Positions 1 to 6,158 of a DNA stretch of 11,280 nt are shown here, piece after piece (the first letter of the stretch is position 1; every line of letters starts with the position of its first letter). Both the position numbers and the translations under genes were made by a program. The stretch is taken from the NCBI GenBank assembly GCA_002293615.1, contig DBDN01000068.1:86745-98024 (forward strand), written 5' to 3'. The notes under the pieces were generated by a model that did not search any database, had not been told where the DNA came from, and worked only from the letters and a program-made list of their open reading frames with translations. Origin of the DNA: Betaproteobacteria bacterium UBA931. GTDB lineage: Bacteria > Pseudomonadota > Gammaproteobacteria > Burkholderiales > Casimicrobiaceae.

Positions 1-1672
1 TACCGGACAGCGTCGGATAAGCATCCGCCACAACAATGAAGTTTTCAGGATTGCGCGCCGCTTTCAGCCAATGGTTGGTGTTCGGCACGGATTGCCACAG
101 GTTGACGGTTTGCGTCCAGACGAAGTTCACCGAGCCATCTTCAAGGCCGCGCATAGCCACCATCAGCGCCGTACCCACTTTCGGATTCAGCGTTTTTCCG
201 GGCAACTTCCACAGTTTTTCGGTGCGGGCACGGTGTGCAGGATTGGCAACCAGCATATCCGCCGGCAAGCGGTGGCTGAAAGTACCAACTTCACGTGCCG
301 TGCCACAAGCGGAAGGCTGGCCGGTCAGCGAGAACGCGCCGTTACCCGGTGTTCCGTGCTTGCCAAGCAAAAGATGCAGCATGTAAATCTGCTCGTTGAC
401 CCAAACGCCGCGAACGTGCTGGTTCACACCCATGCACCACAGAGAAAGAATCTTCTTCTTGCTGTCGGCAATGTAGTAGTCCGCAAGTTGTTTCAGTTTA
501 TTTTTGAACGCATCCAGCGATTCATCCGGATCGCCTTTCGCCAACTCTGCGACAAAGTCGAGCGTATAGGGCTCCAAGCCTCTCTTGAATTCATCGTAAG
601 AGATCTGCCAGTGCGCATCCGGCGGCGTCTTGATCGTTTCGGTTTCTTGCCCTTCTTTACGGCGTTGGGCAATGGCTTCGTATTTATCAAGCTTTTGTTT
701 CAGCTGTTTTGCCTGGGTATCTTTCTCCGCCGGGAAGGCAAACTTATCGGTCGGACGCATACCGAAACCAATATCGACCGGACCGGTGGCAAACACGCAG
801 TGCTTATTGACAAAGTCCATATTCACCGCATCACGCTTGACCATCTCGCGCGCAACGTAGTTCAGAATTGCCAGGTCGGTATTCGGCTTGAAAATGATTT
901 CCAAATCAGCGATATCCGAGCACATGTTGCGGTATGTGGTGATATTGATGATCCGAGAGTTCTTGTCTGTAAGACGGTGGTCCGTCACGCGCGACCAGAG
1001 AATCGGGTGCGCTTCGGCCATATTGTTGCCCCACAACACCGTGACATCGGCCAGCTCAAAGTCATCGTAGCAGTTTGCCGGTTCGTCGATACCAAAGGTT
1101 TGATAAAAGCCTACCACAGCGCTTGCCATACACAAACGCGCGTTCGGATCGATGTTATTGGAGCGAAAGCCCGCTTTCATGAGCTTCGCGGCAACATAAC
1201 CTTCCTGAACCAGCGACTGGCCGGAAGTCAGCATCGCTACGGCTGACGGACCCTTGGCTTTATAGATTCGCTTAAACTGTGCGGTAATTTCATCGAACGC
1301 CTGTTCCCAGCTTACCGGAACAAAATCGCCCGTTTTATCAAATTTGCCGTTTTTCATCCGCATTAAAGGCTGCGTCAGGCGGTCTTCACCGTAAAGAATA
1401 CGGCCATTGAAGTAACCCTTGATGCAGTTTAAGCCACGATTAACCGGAGCATCGGGATCACCTTTGATGGCAACGATCTTGCCGTTAAACGTTGCGACCT
1501 GTTCGCCGCAACCGGTACCGCAAAAACGACATACACTTTTATCCCATTTCCAGCCGGCTTCGGCATTCTGGGCTTGCGCCAGTGCCGCCTTGGTTACGGG
1601 CAGCCCGACAGTTGCCGCCGTCGTTGCGGCAATACTTTTTTTCATAAATTCACGGCGTGATAAGCTGGTCAT
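1..1672 (-). CDS. napA: NapA, periplasmic nitrate reductase catalytic subunit (partial, C-terminus beyond left edge)
   Basis: Catalytic subunit that reduces nitrate to nitrite in the periplasm, using bis-MGD molybdenum and one [4Fe-4S] cluster, with electrons normally delivered by NapB/NapC. The minus-strand frame is open from the ATG at 1670-1672 to the left edge: 557 codons of a family usually about 830 long. A Tat signal is visible (SRREFMK at residues 5-11, then a hydrophobic run and an ALAQA cleavage area at 30-34). Cluster cysteines are C48, C51 and C55 (CRFCGTGC) and C83; the probable Mo-ligand cysteine is C181 in RLCMAS. A good ribosome site (GAGAGGAG) lies 7-8 bases before the ATG. 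napD lies 66 bases upstream, in the same direction, so the two are probably cotranscribed. Nothing looks broken in the part present. Assimilatory nitrate reductases are related, but napD next door argues for Nap. Confidence 0.97.
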   Translation of the reverse strand, partial: MTSLSRREFMKKSIAATTAATVGLPVTKAALAQAQNAEAGWKWDKSVCRFCGTGCGEQVATFNGKIVAIKGDPDAPVNRGLNCIKGYFNGRILYGEDRLTQPLMRMKNGKFDKTGDFVPVSWEQAFDEITAQFKRIYKAKGPSAVAMLTSGQSLVQEGYVAAKLMKAGFRSNNIDPNARLCMASAVVGFYQTFGIDEPANCYDDFELADVTVLWGNNMAEAHPILWSRVTDHRLTDKNSRIINITTYRNMCSDIADLEIIFKPNTDLAILNYVAREMVKRDAVNMDFVNKHCVFATGPVDIGFGMRPTDKFAFPAEKDTQAKQLKQKLDKYEAIAQRRKEGQETETIKTPPDAHWQISYDEFKRGLEPYTLDFVAELAKGDPDESLDAFKNKLKQLADYYIADSKKKILSLWCMGVNQHVRGVWVNEQIYMLHLLLGKHGTPGNGAFSLTGQPSACGTAREVGTFSHRLPADMLVANPAHRARTEKLWKLPGKTLNPKVGTALMVAMRGLEDGSVNFVWTQTVNLWQSVPNTNHWLKAARNPENFIVVADAYPTLSG

Positions 1673-1738
1673 GTGCACTCCTCTCGAACACAGTTGACAT
1701 CATGCATCAAAAGCACGATGCGATTAACTAACAACAAA

Positions 1739-2020
1739 TCAATGAGTTTGTGATACCGACATCTCAGAAGGGTACTTCAGTGAAGGATCATCAGCAAAAT
1801 AGTGATAAACCATATTAACTGACACGACGCCCGGAATCTCCTGAATCCTGCGCGCGCCATCGGCTTCCTTGTCAATAGATTCCGCCTCCTGAACAATGAC
1901 AATTTTACCGGTTTCCGGGTCTGTCTGATGCACCTCAATCCCCGGAAGCGTCGCTAACACCTTCACAACCTCCTCACATTGCTCAGGCTTAGCAACCACT
2001 AAAATTCCTGACATATTCAT
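1739..2020 (-). CDS. napD: NapD, chaperone for NapA maturation
   Basis: Small cytoplasmic protein that binds the Tat signal peptide of NapA and holds back export until the molybdenum cofactor is in place. At 93 aa it is typical in length. It begins MNMSGILVVAKPEQ, with the ferredoxin-like beta-alpha-beta fold expected of the family; the conserved SGI(L)V start, the GIEVH strand near residues 28-32 and the IPGVVSVNMVYHY strand at about 62-74 are recognisable. A strong ribosome site (GGAGGAG) sits 6-8 bases before the first ATG, which favours that start over the ATG two codons later. It is the first gene of the unit here: no napE or napF precedes it, and the FNR-type promoter lies directly upstream. 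Family call is firm; the role comes from known NapD proteins. Confidence 0.95.
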   Translation of the reverse strand: MNMSGILVVAKPEQCEEVVKVLATLPGIEVHQTDPETGKIVIVQEAESIDKEADGARRIQEIPGVVSVNMVYHYFADDPSLKYPSEMSVSQTH

Positions 2021-2044
2021 TTCTCTCTCCTCCCCCCTGCTCTG

Positions 2045-2066
2045 TCAAATTGCTCGTATCATTTGA
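2045..2066. repeat. Inverted repeat in the nap leader
   Basis: TCAAAT, ten bases, then ATTTGA: perfect six-base arms. It lies between the predicted transcription start (about 2076) and the napD ribosome site, so it could be an operator just downstream of the start, or a weak RNA hairpin. The arms are AT-rich, and a repeat of this size in an AT-rich leader may arise by chance. Confidence 0.3.
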
Positions 2067-2075
2067 ACGGCAAGG

Positions 2076-2123
2076 CAAATAGATCATACTTGTCAATCAT
2101 ATGGGTATTTTGACCTATATCAA
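2076..2123 (-). promoter_or_regulatory. FNR/CRP-family box and -10 of the nap operon promoter
   Basis: Read on the minus strand, TTGATATAGGTCAA at 2123-2110 matches the FNR consensus TTGAT-N4-ATCAA at 9 of 10 positions. A -10 hexamer TATGAT lies at 2088-2083, which puts the start of transcription near 2075-2076 and the centre of the box about 41 bp upstream. The position where a -35 would fall (2111-2106, AAAATA) is not like the consensus. This is the standard layout of a class II promoter that needs FNR (or Anr/Dnr) for activity. The leader to napD would be about 55 bases. The sites are seen directly; oxygen control is inferred from the family of regulators. Confidence 0.72.
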
Positions 2124-2128
2124 CCCCT

Positions 2129-2144
2129 GCCTTGCTCGCAAGGC
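2129..2144. repeat. Perfect 16-bp palindrome upstream of the FNR box
   Basis: GCCTTGC-TC-GCAAGGC: seven-base arms around two bases. Its centre (2136.5) is exactly 20 bp from the centre of the FNR box, two helical turns, so it would sit near -61 of the nap promoter on the same face of DNA. This fits a second regulator site. On the plus strand it is followed by TTTT, but no gene ends just before it, so a terminator role is unlikely. Confidence 0.5.
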
Positions 2145-2318
2145 TTTTCGCAGCAAATATTTTTTTTTGCCACAACACGAGTATGCGCACATAAAAAACA
2201 TATTAGCTTCGATATATCTAATTAAATATTACGACTATTGGGAAACCAGAAACTTCCTTGAAAAAACATTTGGCATAATATATTGATCTTTGTTTCTTTC
2301 TCTGACTATCGCCTTTTT
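2145..2318. other. AT-rich spacer between napD promoter and ligB remnant
   Basis: This stretch is markedly AT-rich, with a run of nine T at 2160-2168 and several TATA-like words, and no credible gene. The only open frames are short and match nothing I recognise. A CATAAT word at about 2274-2279 could be a -10 for the ligB remnant, but no matching -35 stands 16-18 bases before it. The region may be a silenced or curved upstream element. I see nothing firmer. Confidence 0.4.
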
Positions 2319-2878
2319 ATGCGTTGTTTTTGGTTCCTGTCATTCTGTTTTGTCATCACCCATGCATTTGCCTATAGTTGCCCAGAGTGGTCGCAAGAAC
2401 GTACGCAAAACAGGAAATCGCGGGCATGCAAAGCACCATTACCGCGTGGAACCACGCGTTTTACGAAGAACATCGCGCCATTGTCAGCGATACCGTTTAC
2501 GATGAAACGGCGGCAATGCTTGAAAAGGAAATCTGGATTCAGCCCAAGATAGACGGCGTCGCCGTTTCGCTGATTTACCGCAAGGGCAAGCTCACACAGA
2601 TGATCAGCCGCGGTGATGGCCGTGCCGGACAGGATTGGACGCATCACGCGCAACGCATTGCCGCAATCCCAAAAACCATTGCTGGACACGGCGCATCCGA
2701 CTGGCAAGCGTTTCCTAGCATAGACGTCGCACGCGCCCAAGCGCTTGCGGCTTTTTTTGCCCACGACGAAGTTACTTTTCTCGCTGCGTATTTATGCGAA
2801 CAGAGCATTGAACCGTTCTGTCCCCTCAAACCGCGTGACTCAAACAAAAATATCTCCGGAAAACTCGGAGCAATTTAG
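2319..2878 (+). pseudogene. ligB: ligB remnant: NAD-dependent DNA ligase LigB with frameshift and two deletions
   Basis: Remnant of LigB, the NAD-dependent ligase with an N-terminal signal-like segment. From the ATG at 2319 the frame encodes a hydrophobic leader ending HAFAYSCPEWSQERTQ, the usual LigB start (CPxWSxxRAQ). At 2406-2412 the frame shifts: the frame one base back continues QEIAGMQSTITAW and then TVYDE, also LigB-like. About 45 residues expected next are missing, and the sequence jumps to WIQPKIDGVAVSLIYR, the adenylation KxDG motif, then ISRGDGRAGQDWT. After IPKTI at about 2685 some 350 residues (OB, zinc and most HhH parts) are missing; it resumes with DWQAFP and RAQALAAFF, resembling the LigB C-terminal end. 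About 187 codons remain of roughly 560. Past EPF the frame only reads through the neighbouring terminator to TAG at 2876-2878. The sizes of the deletions rest on my memory of E. coli LigB. Inactive as a ligase. Confidence 0.85.
2842..2870 (-). terminator. Hairpin terminator of the tsaE-amiC-xrtH unit
   Basis: On the minus strand, CTCCG (2870-2866), a seven-base loop and CGGAG (2858-2854) form a short perfect stem, followed by ATATTTTTGTTTG (2853-2841). It lies five bases past the TAA of the last minus-strand gene (2875-2877). The stem is only five pairs, so strength is uncertain. The site occupies the last codons of the ligB remnant. Confidence 0.6.
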
Positions 2879-3531
2879 GCTTGTTCGGCTCCTGTTGGCT
2901 TAAATCGATTGATTTCACCGCGCAGGTGTTCGAGAAAACGACGATGAGTCAGTACCCAAGCAATCGCAGGGATCACCGTCGGCAAGATCAGCGTGCCGAA
3001 CTGATAAGCAAAGGCAATGATTTCACGCTGCAATGCCGAAAACCCTGTCTGCGATGCAACGAACTGCCCTGCTGAAAACACGATATTTTTGAGAAAATCG
3101 GCGGTCACACCCCAAGTAATAAACGGGATCATCACAAGATAGCCAATCAACAGGCTTTTCCACATGCGTTTACCGCCGCTGGCCGCCAACACCAGCGCCA
3201 CGTACATCGGCAAGCCGAACGAATAAAGCATCACGTTCACGTCCACACTGACTACCGCGCTTGAATACGCTTCGCCGGGACGTAATGTGGTGACAAATTC
3301 AAACTCGCGCGCCACAAAGAGAATCTGATAGACGAGATCAGGAAATGCGATATATGCCAACAATTGCGCCAGCCATTTCACCGGCAACATCAGAATCGGC
3401 GCTGCCAGATACCACAGCGCAAACATCAGCGGCAACCAGGCAAATACAATCAGGACAAAACGCAATAACGGCGAACCACGCCTTTTGGGCGGCGCGATAT
3501 TGCTTGCTGTTTTATTTTCCGCTTCACTCAT
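2875..3531 (-). CDS. Exosortase-associated integral membrane protein
   Basis: A 218-residue membrane protein without an enzymatic motif that I can see. After a short cytoplasmic start (MSEAENKTASNIAPPKRRG) there are about five hydrophobic segments: roughly 23-45, 48-72 (weaker), 98-118, 125-155 and 172-198. It ends in a basic tail (HRRFLEHLRGEINRFK). Its ATG overlaps the stop of the exosortase gene by four bases (ATGA at 3531-3528), which indicates translational coupling and a shared job. Small membrane proteins coded directly after xrtH are known as exosortase H-associated membrane proteins, and this one fits by place, size and topology. It may help to assemble the sorting enzyme or present its substrates, but that is inference. 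It is the last gene of the unit, just before the terminator. Confidence 0.8.
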   Translation of the reverse strand: MSEAENKTASNIAPPKRRGSPLLRFVLIVFAWLPLMFALWYLAAPILMLPVKWLAQLLAYIAFPDLVYQILFVAREFEFVTTLRPGEAYSSAVVSVDVNVMLYSFGLPMYVALVLAASGGKRMWKSLLIGYLVMIPFITWGVTADFLKNIVFSAGQFVASQTGFSALQREIIAFAYQFGTLILPTVIPAIAWVLTHRRFLEHLRGEINRFKPTGAEQA

Positions 3532-4109
3532 GGCGCGGCATCCGTCGATAACGACGCATTAGAAGCATGGCCGGTTGGCATACCGTTACGATCAGGCGAT
3601 GGCGGCACGCCGGACATATCGCTATCTTTGGGCGTCGCCGGCAAGAGCCGCAACCACACTAAAAATACTATCAACACATCCAGCATGATCAGCGCTTGCC
3701 AAACGTAGAGATGCGCCCATTCAAACACCTGTTCGTTCCATTGGCCAAGGTAAAAAAGGCTGATGACACGTACTACATTCAAGCCCTGCACCGCAACAAA
3801 ACCGCTCAAAATACCGATAATTTTATTTTTCCATGGCGCCGGAAACGCCAGCATTGCCGAAATTAACACGATAGTCGCTTCGATACCGTTGCAACCTTTT
3901 TCGATGGATACGGCAAAACCGTTGCTTAAGCTACGCATGACCCGGCCGACCGATTCGACTTCGCCGTCGAAAAAAGTCACAAGCCAAGTCGAAATATTCG
4001 CAAGCGCAATCGTCCACGGCTCAACAACCCAGCGTTCAACCCAAGGCGTCAGCTCCAGCCCGAACAGTACCGCCAGCAAAACCAGAAAAAGGATAAAGAA
4101 TCGAAGCAT
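3528..4109 (-). CDS. xrtH: Exosortase, XrtH type (IPTLxxWG-CTERM sorting)
   Basis: Membrane-bound cysteine transpeptidase-like enzyme that cuts surface proteins near a C-terminal tripartite sorting tag (motif, membrane helix, basic end). All three active-site residues of the family are present: C73 in EKGCNGIEA, R114 in LNVVRVIS and H133 in WAHLYVW. Hydrophobic segments stand at about 3-20, 35-47, 74-92, 96-122 and 133-154. With 193 residues it belongs to the short, single-domain exosortases; its sequence and its partner gene point to exosortase H, whose known targets end in IPTLxxWG tags. The C-terminal 35 residues are hydrophilic, rich in P, S and D, and lie outside the core. It starts 23 bases after the amiC stop with no strong ribosome site. 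No gene with such a tag is present in the window, so the substrates must be elsewhere. Confidence 0.85.
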   Translation of the reverse strand: MLRFFILFLVLLAVLFGLELTPWVERWVVEPWTIALANISTWLVTFFDGEVESVGRVMRSLSNGFAVSIEKGCNGIEATIVLISAMLAFPAPWKNKIIGILSGFVAVQGLNVVRVISLFYLGQWNEQVFEWAHLYVWQALIMLDVLIVFLVWLRLLPATPKDSDMSGVPPSPDRNGMPTGHASNASLSTDAAP

Positions 4110-4132
4110 GCGCGTATTCTATCAACAAACGC

Positions 4133-5500
4133 CTAACCTCGGCTTCGAGCCGGATTTTGCCTGAAATATTTGATGATGCCTTGCGCGATTGAGCGTGCAA
4201 AGCGCTGTTGGTGGTCGGCGCTGCGTAATTTGGCTTCTTCCTCCGGGTTGGAAATAAACGCCGTTTCCACCAGCACCGACGGAATATCAGGCGCTTTTAA
4301 CACGGCAAATCCCGCCTGCTCGACTTTGGTTTTATGCAGCCGATTATGTTGTGACAATTCCTTCAAGATTAACGCGCCCATTTTCAGGCTGTCGCTGATC
4401 TGCACCGCCTGCGATAAATCGAGAAGCGTTTTTGCAACAGTAGCGTCACTGGTTTTGATGTTGATGCCCCCAATCAAATCGGCATTATTTTCTTTATTGG
4501 CAAGCCAATGCGCCGCTTCCGACGTCGCGCCGCGGTTTGACAACGCAAATACCGATGAACCGCGAGCGCTGCTTCTGGTAAACGCGTCAGCATGTATCGA
4601 TACCACAAGATCGGCTTTCACGCGCCGCGCTTTATCAACGCGCTGGCGCAACGGCACAAAATAATCGCCATCGCGCGTTAACGCTGCCCGCATACCGGTT
4701 TCGGCATCAATCAGCTTTTTCACGCGCCGCGCAATCGACAACACCACCGCTTTTTCACGAGTGCCGCGCCTGCCGATGGCGCCCGGATCCTCGCCGCCGT
4801 GCCCGGGATCAAGCATCACCAAAATAGGGTGCGCTTTACCCACTGCCGGTGGCTTTCGCTGGGCTGTCGGCGGCTTAGTCGCCACAGGCGGTTTGGCTGC
4901 CGACGGTTTTCCCTGGGATTTAACCGCCTCACGCCGCTCGTATTCCTGCACCAGCGTTAGCAGTTCCTCATCGTCGGCGTATTTTTCCTCAAGTACGTCG
5001 ATGCTATCCGCCACTTCAAATTCGCGCACCAACAACAATAACGGATCAAACGGTTCTTTCGGATAAAAATCGACAACCAACCGATAGCCAAAATCGGCGA
5101 CCGGTTTTAAAGTAAAAATCTGCGGATCGACTTCGCTTTTTAAATCAAATACCAAACGCAATAAATCCGCCTGATAATAGCCGACACGAATGGCTTTGAT
5201 ATAGGGGTCGCTCGGGTCAAGCTCTCCGGGCAAATGACGAAAAGTCTCGTTCAACTCCGTTTTTTCCAGATCGACAACCAGCCGTTCCGGATCACGCAAC
5301 CGCATTGTACGAAAAGCAATTTCATGGTCGGTTTCAACCACTAAACGCGTATATTCTTCGGAAGGCCATAGGCGCGTTTGCAGTTTTTTTTCAACCGCAG
5401 CACGTGCAAACAGCGGGTAAAAAATCAAAGCGCCGCCAACACGCAAGATACGACGACGCGTTAATGAAATCAACGGGTTTCGCAAACGATGCTCTGGCAT
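4133..5500 (-). CDS. amiC: N-acetylmuramoyl-L-alanine amidase, AmiC type (AMIN + Amidase_3)
   Basis: Zinc amidase that removes stem peptides from peptidoglycan, chiefly at the division septum, to let daughter cells part. The 455 residues show a Tat-like start (LTRRRILRVGG at 13-23, then a hydrophobic run to FARAA at 35), an AMIN targeting domain (about 38-148), a charged and then K/P/A-rich linker (about 160-224), and the Amidase_3 domain (225-448). Zinc ligands H234 (DPGHGG), E249 (TREKAVV) and H303 (SIHADAF), and the catalytic E412 (LVETAFISN), are all present. An insert around 320-375, between H303 and E412, is the usual place of the EnvC/NlpD-controlled autoinhibitory helix. The gene overlaps the end of tsaE by 31 bases, a common arrangement. 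Export by Tat is inferred from the twin arginines and from E. coli AmiC. Confidence 0.93.
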   Translation of the reverse strand: MPEHRLRNPLISLTRRRILRVGGALIFYPLFARAAVEKKLQTRLWPSEEYTRLVVETDHEIAFRTMRLRDPERLVVDLEKTELNETFRHLPGELDPSDPYIKAIRVGYYQADLLRLVFDLKSEVDPQIFTLKPVADFGYRLVVDFYPKEPFDPLLLLVREFEVADSIDVLEEKYADDEELLTLVQEYERREAVKSQGKPSAAKPPVATKPPTAQRKPPAVGKAHPILVMLDPGHGGEDPGAIGRRGTREKAVVLSIARRVKKLIDAETGMRAALTRDGDYFVPLRQRVDKARRVKADLVVSIHADAFTRSSARGSSVFALSNRGATSEAAHWLANKENNADLIGGINIKTSDATVAKTLLDLSQAVQISDSLKMGALILKELSQHNRLHKTKVEQAGFAVLKAPDIPSVLVETAFISNPEEEAKLRSADHQQRFARSIAQGIIKYFRQNPARSRG

Positions 5501-5961
5501 GCGTTACCCGCAGGCGTAAGAAAAACGATTTCGGCGCGGCGCATACTGGTTTGCACTTCCGGCCACGACAGCGTCACCGCAATATCAACGATGGGCAAAC
5601 GATCGCCAAGTTTTTTCGGCCATTCGATCACACACAACGTATTGTCGCGAAAATATTCGGAAAAACCGGAAGCATCCCACTCTTCGGGCGAGCGAAACCG
5701 GTAAAAATCAAAGTGATAAAAATATAAATGCGAAAAAGGATATTCTTCCACCAGCGCATAACTCGGGCTTTTCACCGCGCCGGTAAAACCGAGCGCCCGC
5801 AACATCCCGCGTACCAGCGTCGTTTTACCAGCCCCCAACTCGCCGGACAGCGTCAACACCATACCGCTATGCATCGCACCTGCCAAACGCGCGCCGAGCG
5901 CCTGCGTTTCATCAACGCCTGCTAACCAACATTCACATTGTTTTACGTTATTTCCACTCAT
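5470..5961 (-). CDS. tsaE: TsaE, ATPase of the tRNA t6A37 synthesis complex
   Basis: P-loop ATPase (YjeE family) that works with TsaB and TsaD to transfer the threonylcarbamoyl group to A37 of ANN-reading tRNAs. Family marks, counted from the GTG one codon upstream: Walker A GELGAGKTT at 41-49, the switch-like SPSYALVEEY at 66-75, HFDFYR at 84-89 and CVIEWP at 111-116. About 163 residues is normal. The start is written as the ATG at 5961-5959; a GTG directly before it (5964) is equally possible, and neither has a clear Shine-Dalgarno sequence. It is the first gene of the minus-strand unit and overlaps amiC at its 3' end. The C-terminal tail after about residue 150 is variable in the family and here overlaps the amiC start. 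Confidence 0.93.
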   Translation of the reverse strand: MSGNNVKQCECWLAGVDETQALGARLAGAMHSGMVLTLSGELGAGKTTLVRGMLRALGFTGAVKSPSYALVEEYPFSHLYFYHFDFYRFRSPEEWDASGFSEYFRDNTLCVIEWPKKLGDRLPIVDIAVTLSWPEVQTSMRRAEIVFLTPAGNACQSIVCETR

Positions 5962-5977
5962 CACTTTTGCGCAACGT

Positions 5978-6005
5978 TTGACGTTATGTCATCATAGCTT
6001 ATAAT
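5978..6005 (+). promoter_or_regulatory. Strong rightward sigma70-type promoter
   Basis: TTGACG at 5978-5983 (5 of 6 to consensus) and TATAAT at 6000-6005 (6 of 6), with a 16-base spacer. Start near 6012, giving a leader of about 140 bases before the DJ-1-family gene. The -35 lies within overlapping palindromes: AACGT-TTG-ACGTT at 5973-5985 and an imperfect TGAC-N5-GTCA at 5979-5991. These could be a repressor site. Confidence 0.6.
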
Positions 6006-6020
6006 TTTCGCCCTGCCCAA
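5991..6020 (-). promoter_or_regulatory. Possible leftward promoter for tsaE-amiC-xrtH
   Basis: On the minus strand, TATGAT at 5996-5991 is a good -10, with TTGGGC at 6020-6015 as a poor -35 and an 18-base spacer. Transcription would start near 5984, about 23 bases before the tsaE start. It overlaps the rightward promoter, so the two should compete for RNA polymerase. Confidence 0.35.
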
Positions 6021-6039
6021 TGATATTCTTATTGTCAGC

Positions 6040-6081
6040 ATGGCACGAAAACGTCTGCTCCTCTGTCGCCAAGCATCATGA
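6040..6081 (+). other. Leader reading frame 1 (13 codons), coding status uncertain
   Basis: From ATG at 6040 the leader encodes MARKRLLLCRQAS and stops at TGA 6079-6081. The stop overlaps the ATG of the next short frame (ATGA at 6078-6081). No ribosome site is evident. It lies wholly within the predicted leader transcript of the DJ-1-family gene. It may be a leader peptide or chance. Confidence 0.2.
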
Positions 6082-6158
6082 CGACATGCATTATATGGCA
6101 AAACCCAAAGGCTCCGTGTCGAACCGCAAGTACCGATGTATTTAACTATCGCAAATGA
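6078..6158 (+). other. Leader reading frame 2 (26 codons), coding status uncertain
   Basis: Starts at the ATG overlapping the stop of leader frame 1 and ends with TGA at 6156-6158, which overlaps the ATG of the DJ-1-family gene (ATGA at 6155-6158). The peptide (MTTCIIWQNPKAPCRTASTD followed by VFNYRK) resembles nothing I know. The large gene has no ribosome site of its own at 6140-6154, so coupling through this frame is possible. Confidence 0.22.

Noticed and set aside
71..1246. 391-codon open frame on the plus strand
   Set aside because: It lies wholly antisense to napA, whose frame is intact with all expected motifs. The translated product is rich in R, H and Q and matches no family.
2129..2144. 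Palindrome followed by TTTT taken as a rho-independent terminator
   Set aside because: A two-base loop is too tight for the full stem, and no plus-strand gene ends before it; its spacing to the FNR box suggests a protein site instead.
2372..2764. 130-codon open frame on the minus strand
   Set aside because: Antisense to the ligB remnant, which gives recognisable ligase motifs; no ribosome site and no recognisable protein features.
3763..4164. 133-codon open frame on the plus strand
   Set aside because: Antisense shadow of the exosortase gene and the amiC end.
5305..5727. 140-codon open frame on the plus strand
   Set aside because: Antisense to the amiC start and tsaE, both clear genes; arginine- and histidine-rich shadow product.
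6095..6145. 16-codon frame MAKPKGSVSNRKYRCI in the DJ-1 leader
   Set aside because: Overlaps leader frame 2 in another phase, has no ribosome site and is not linked to the main gene by overlap.
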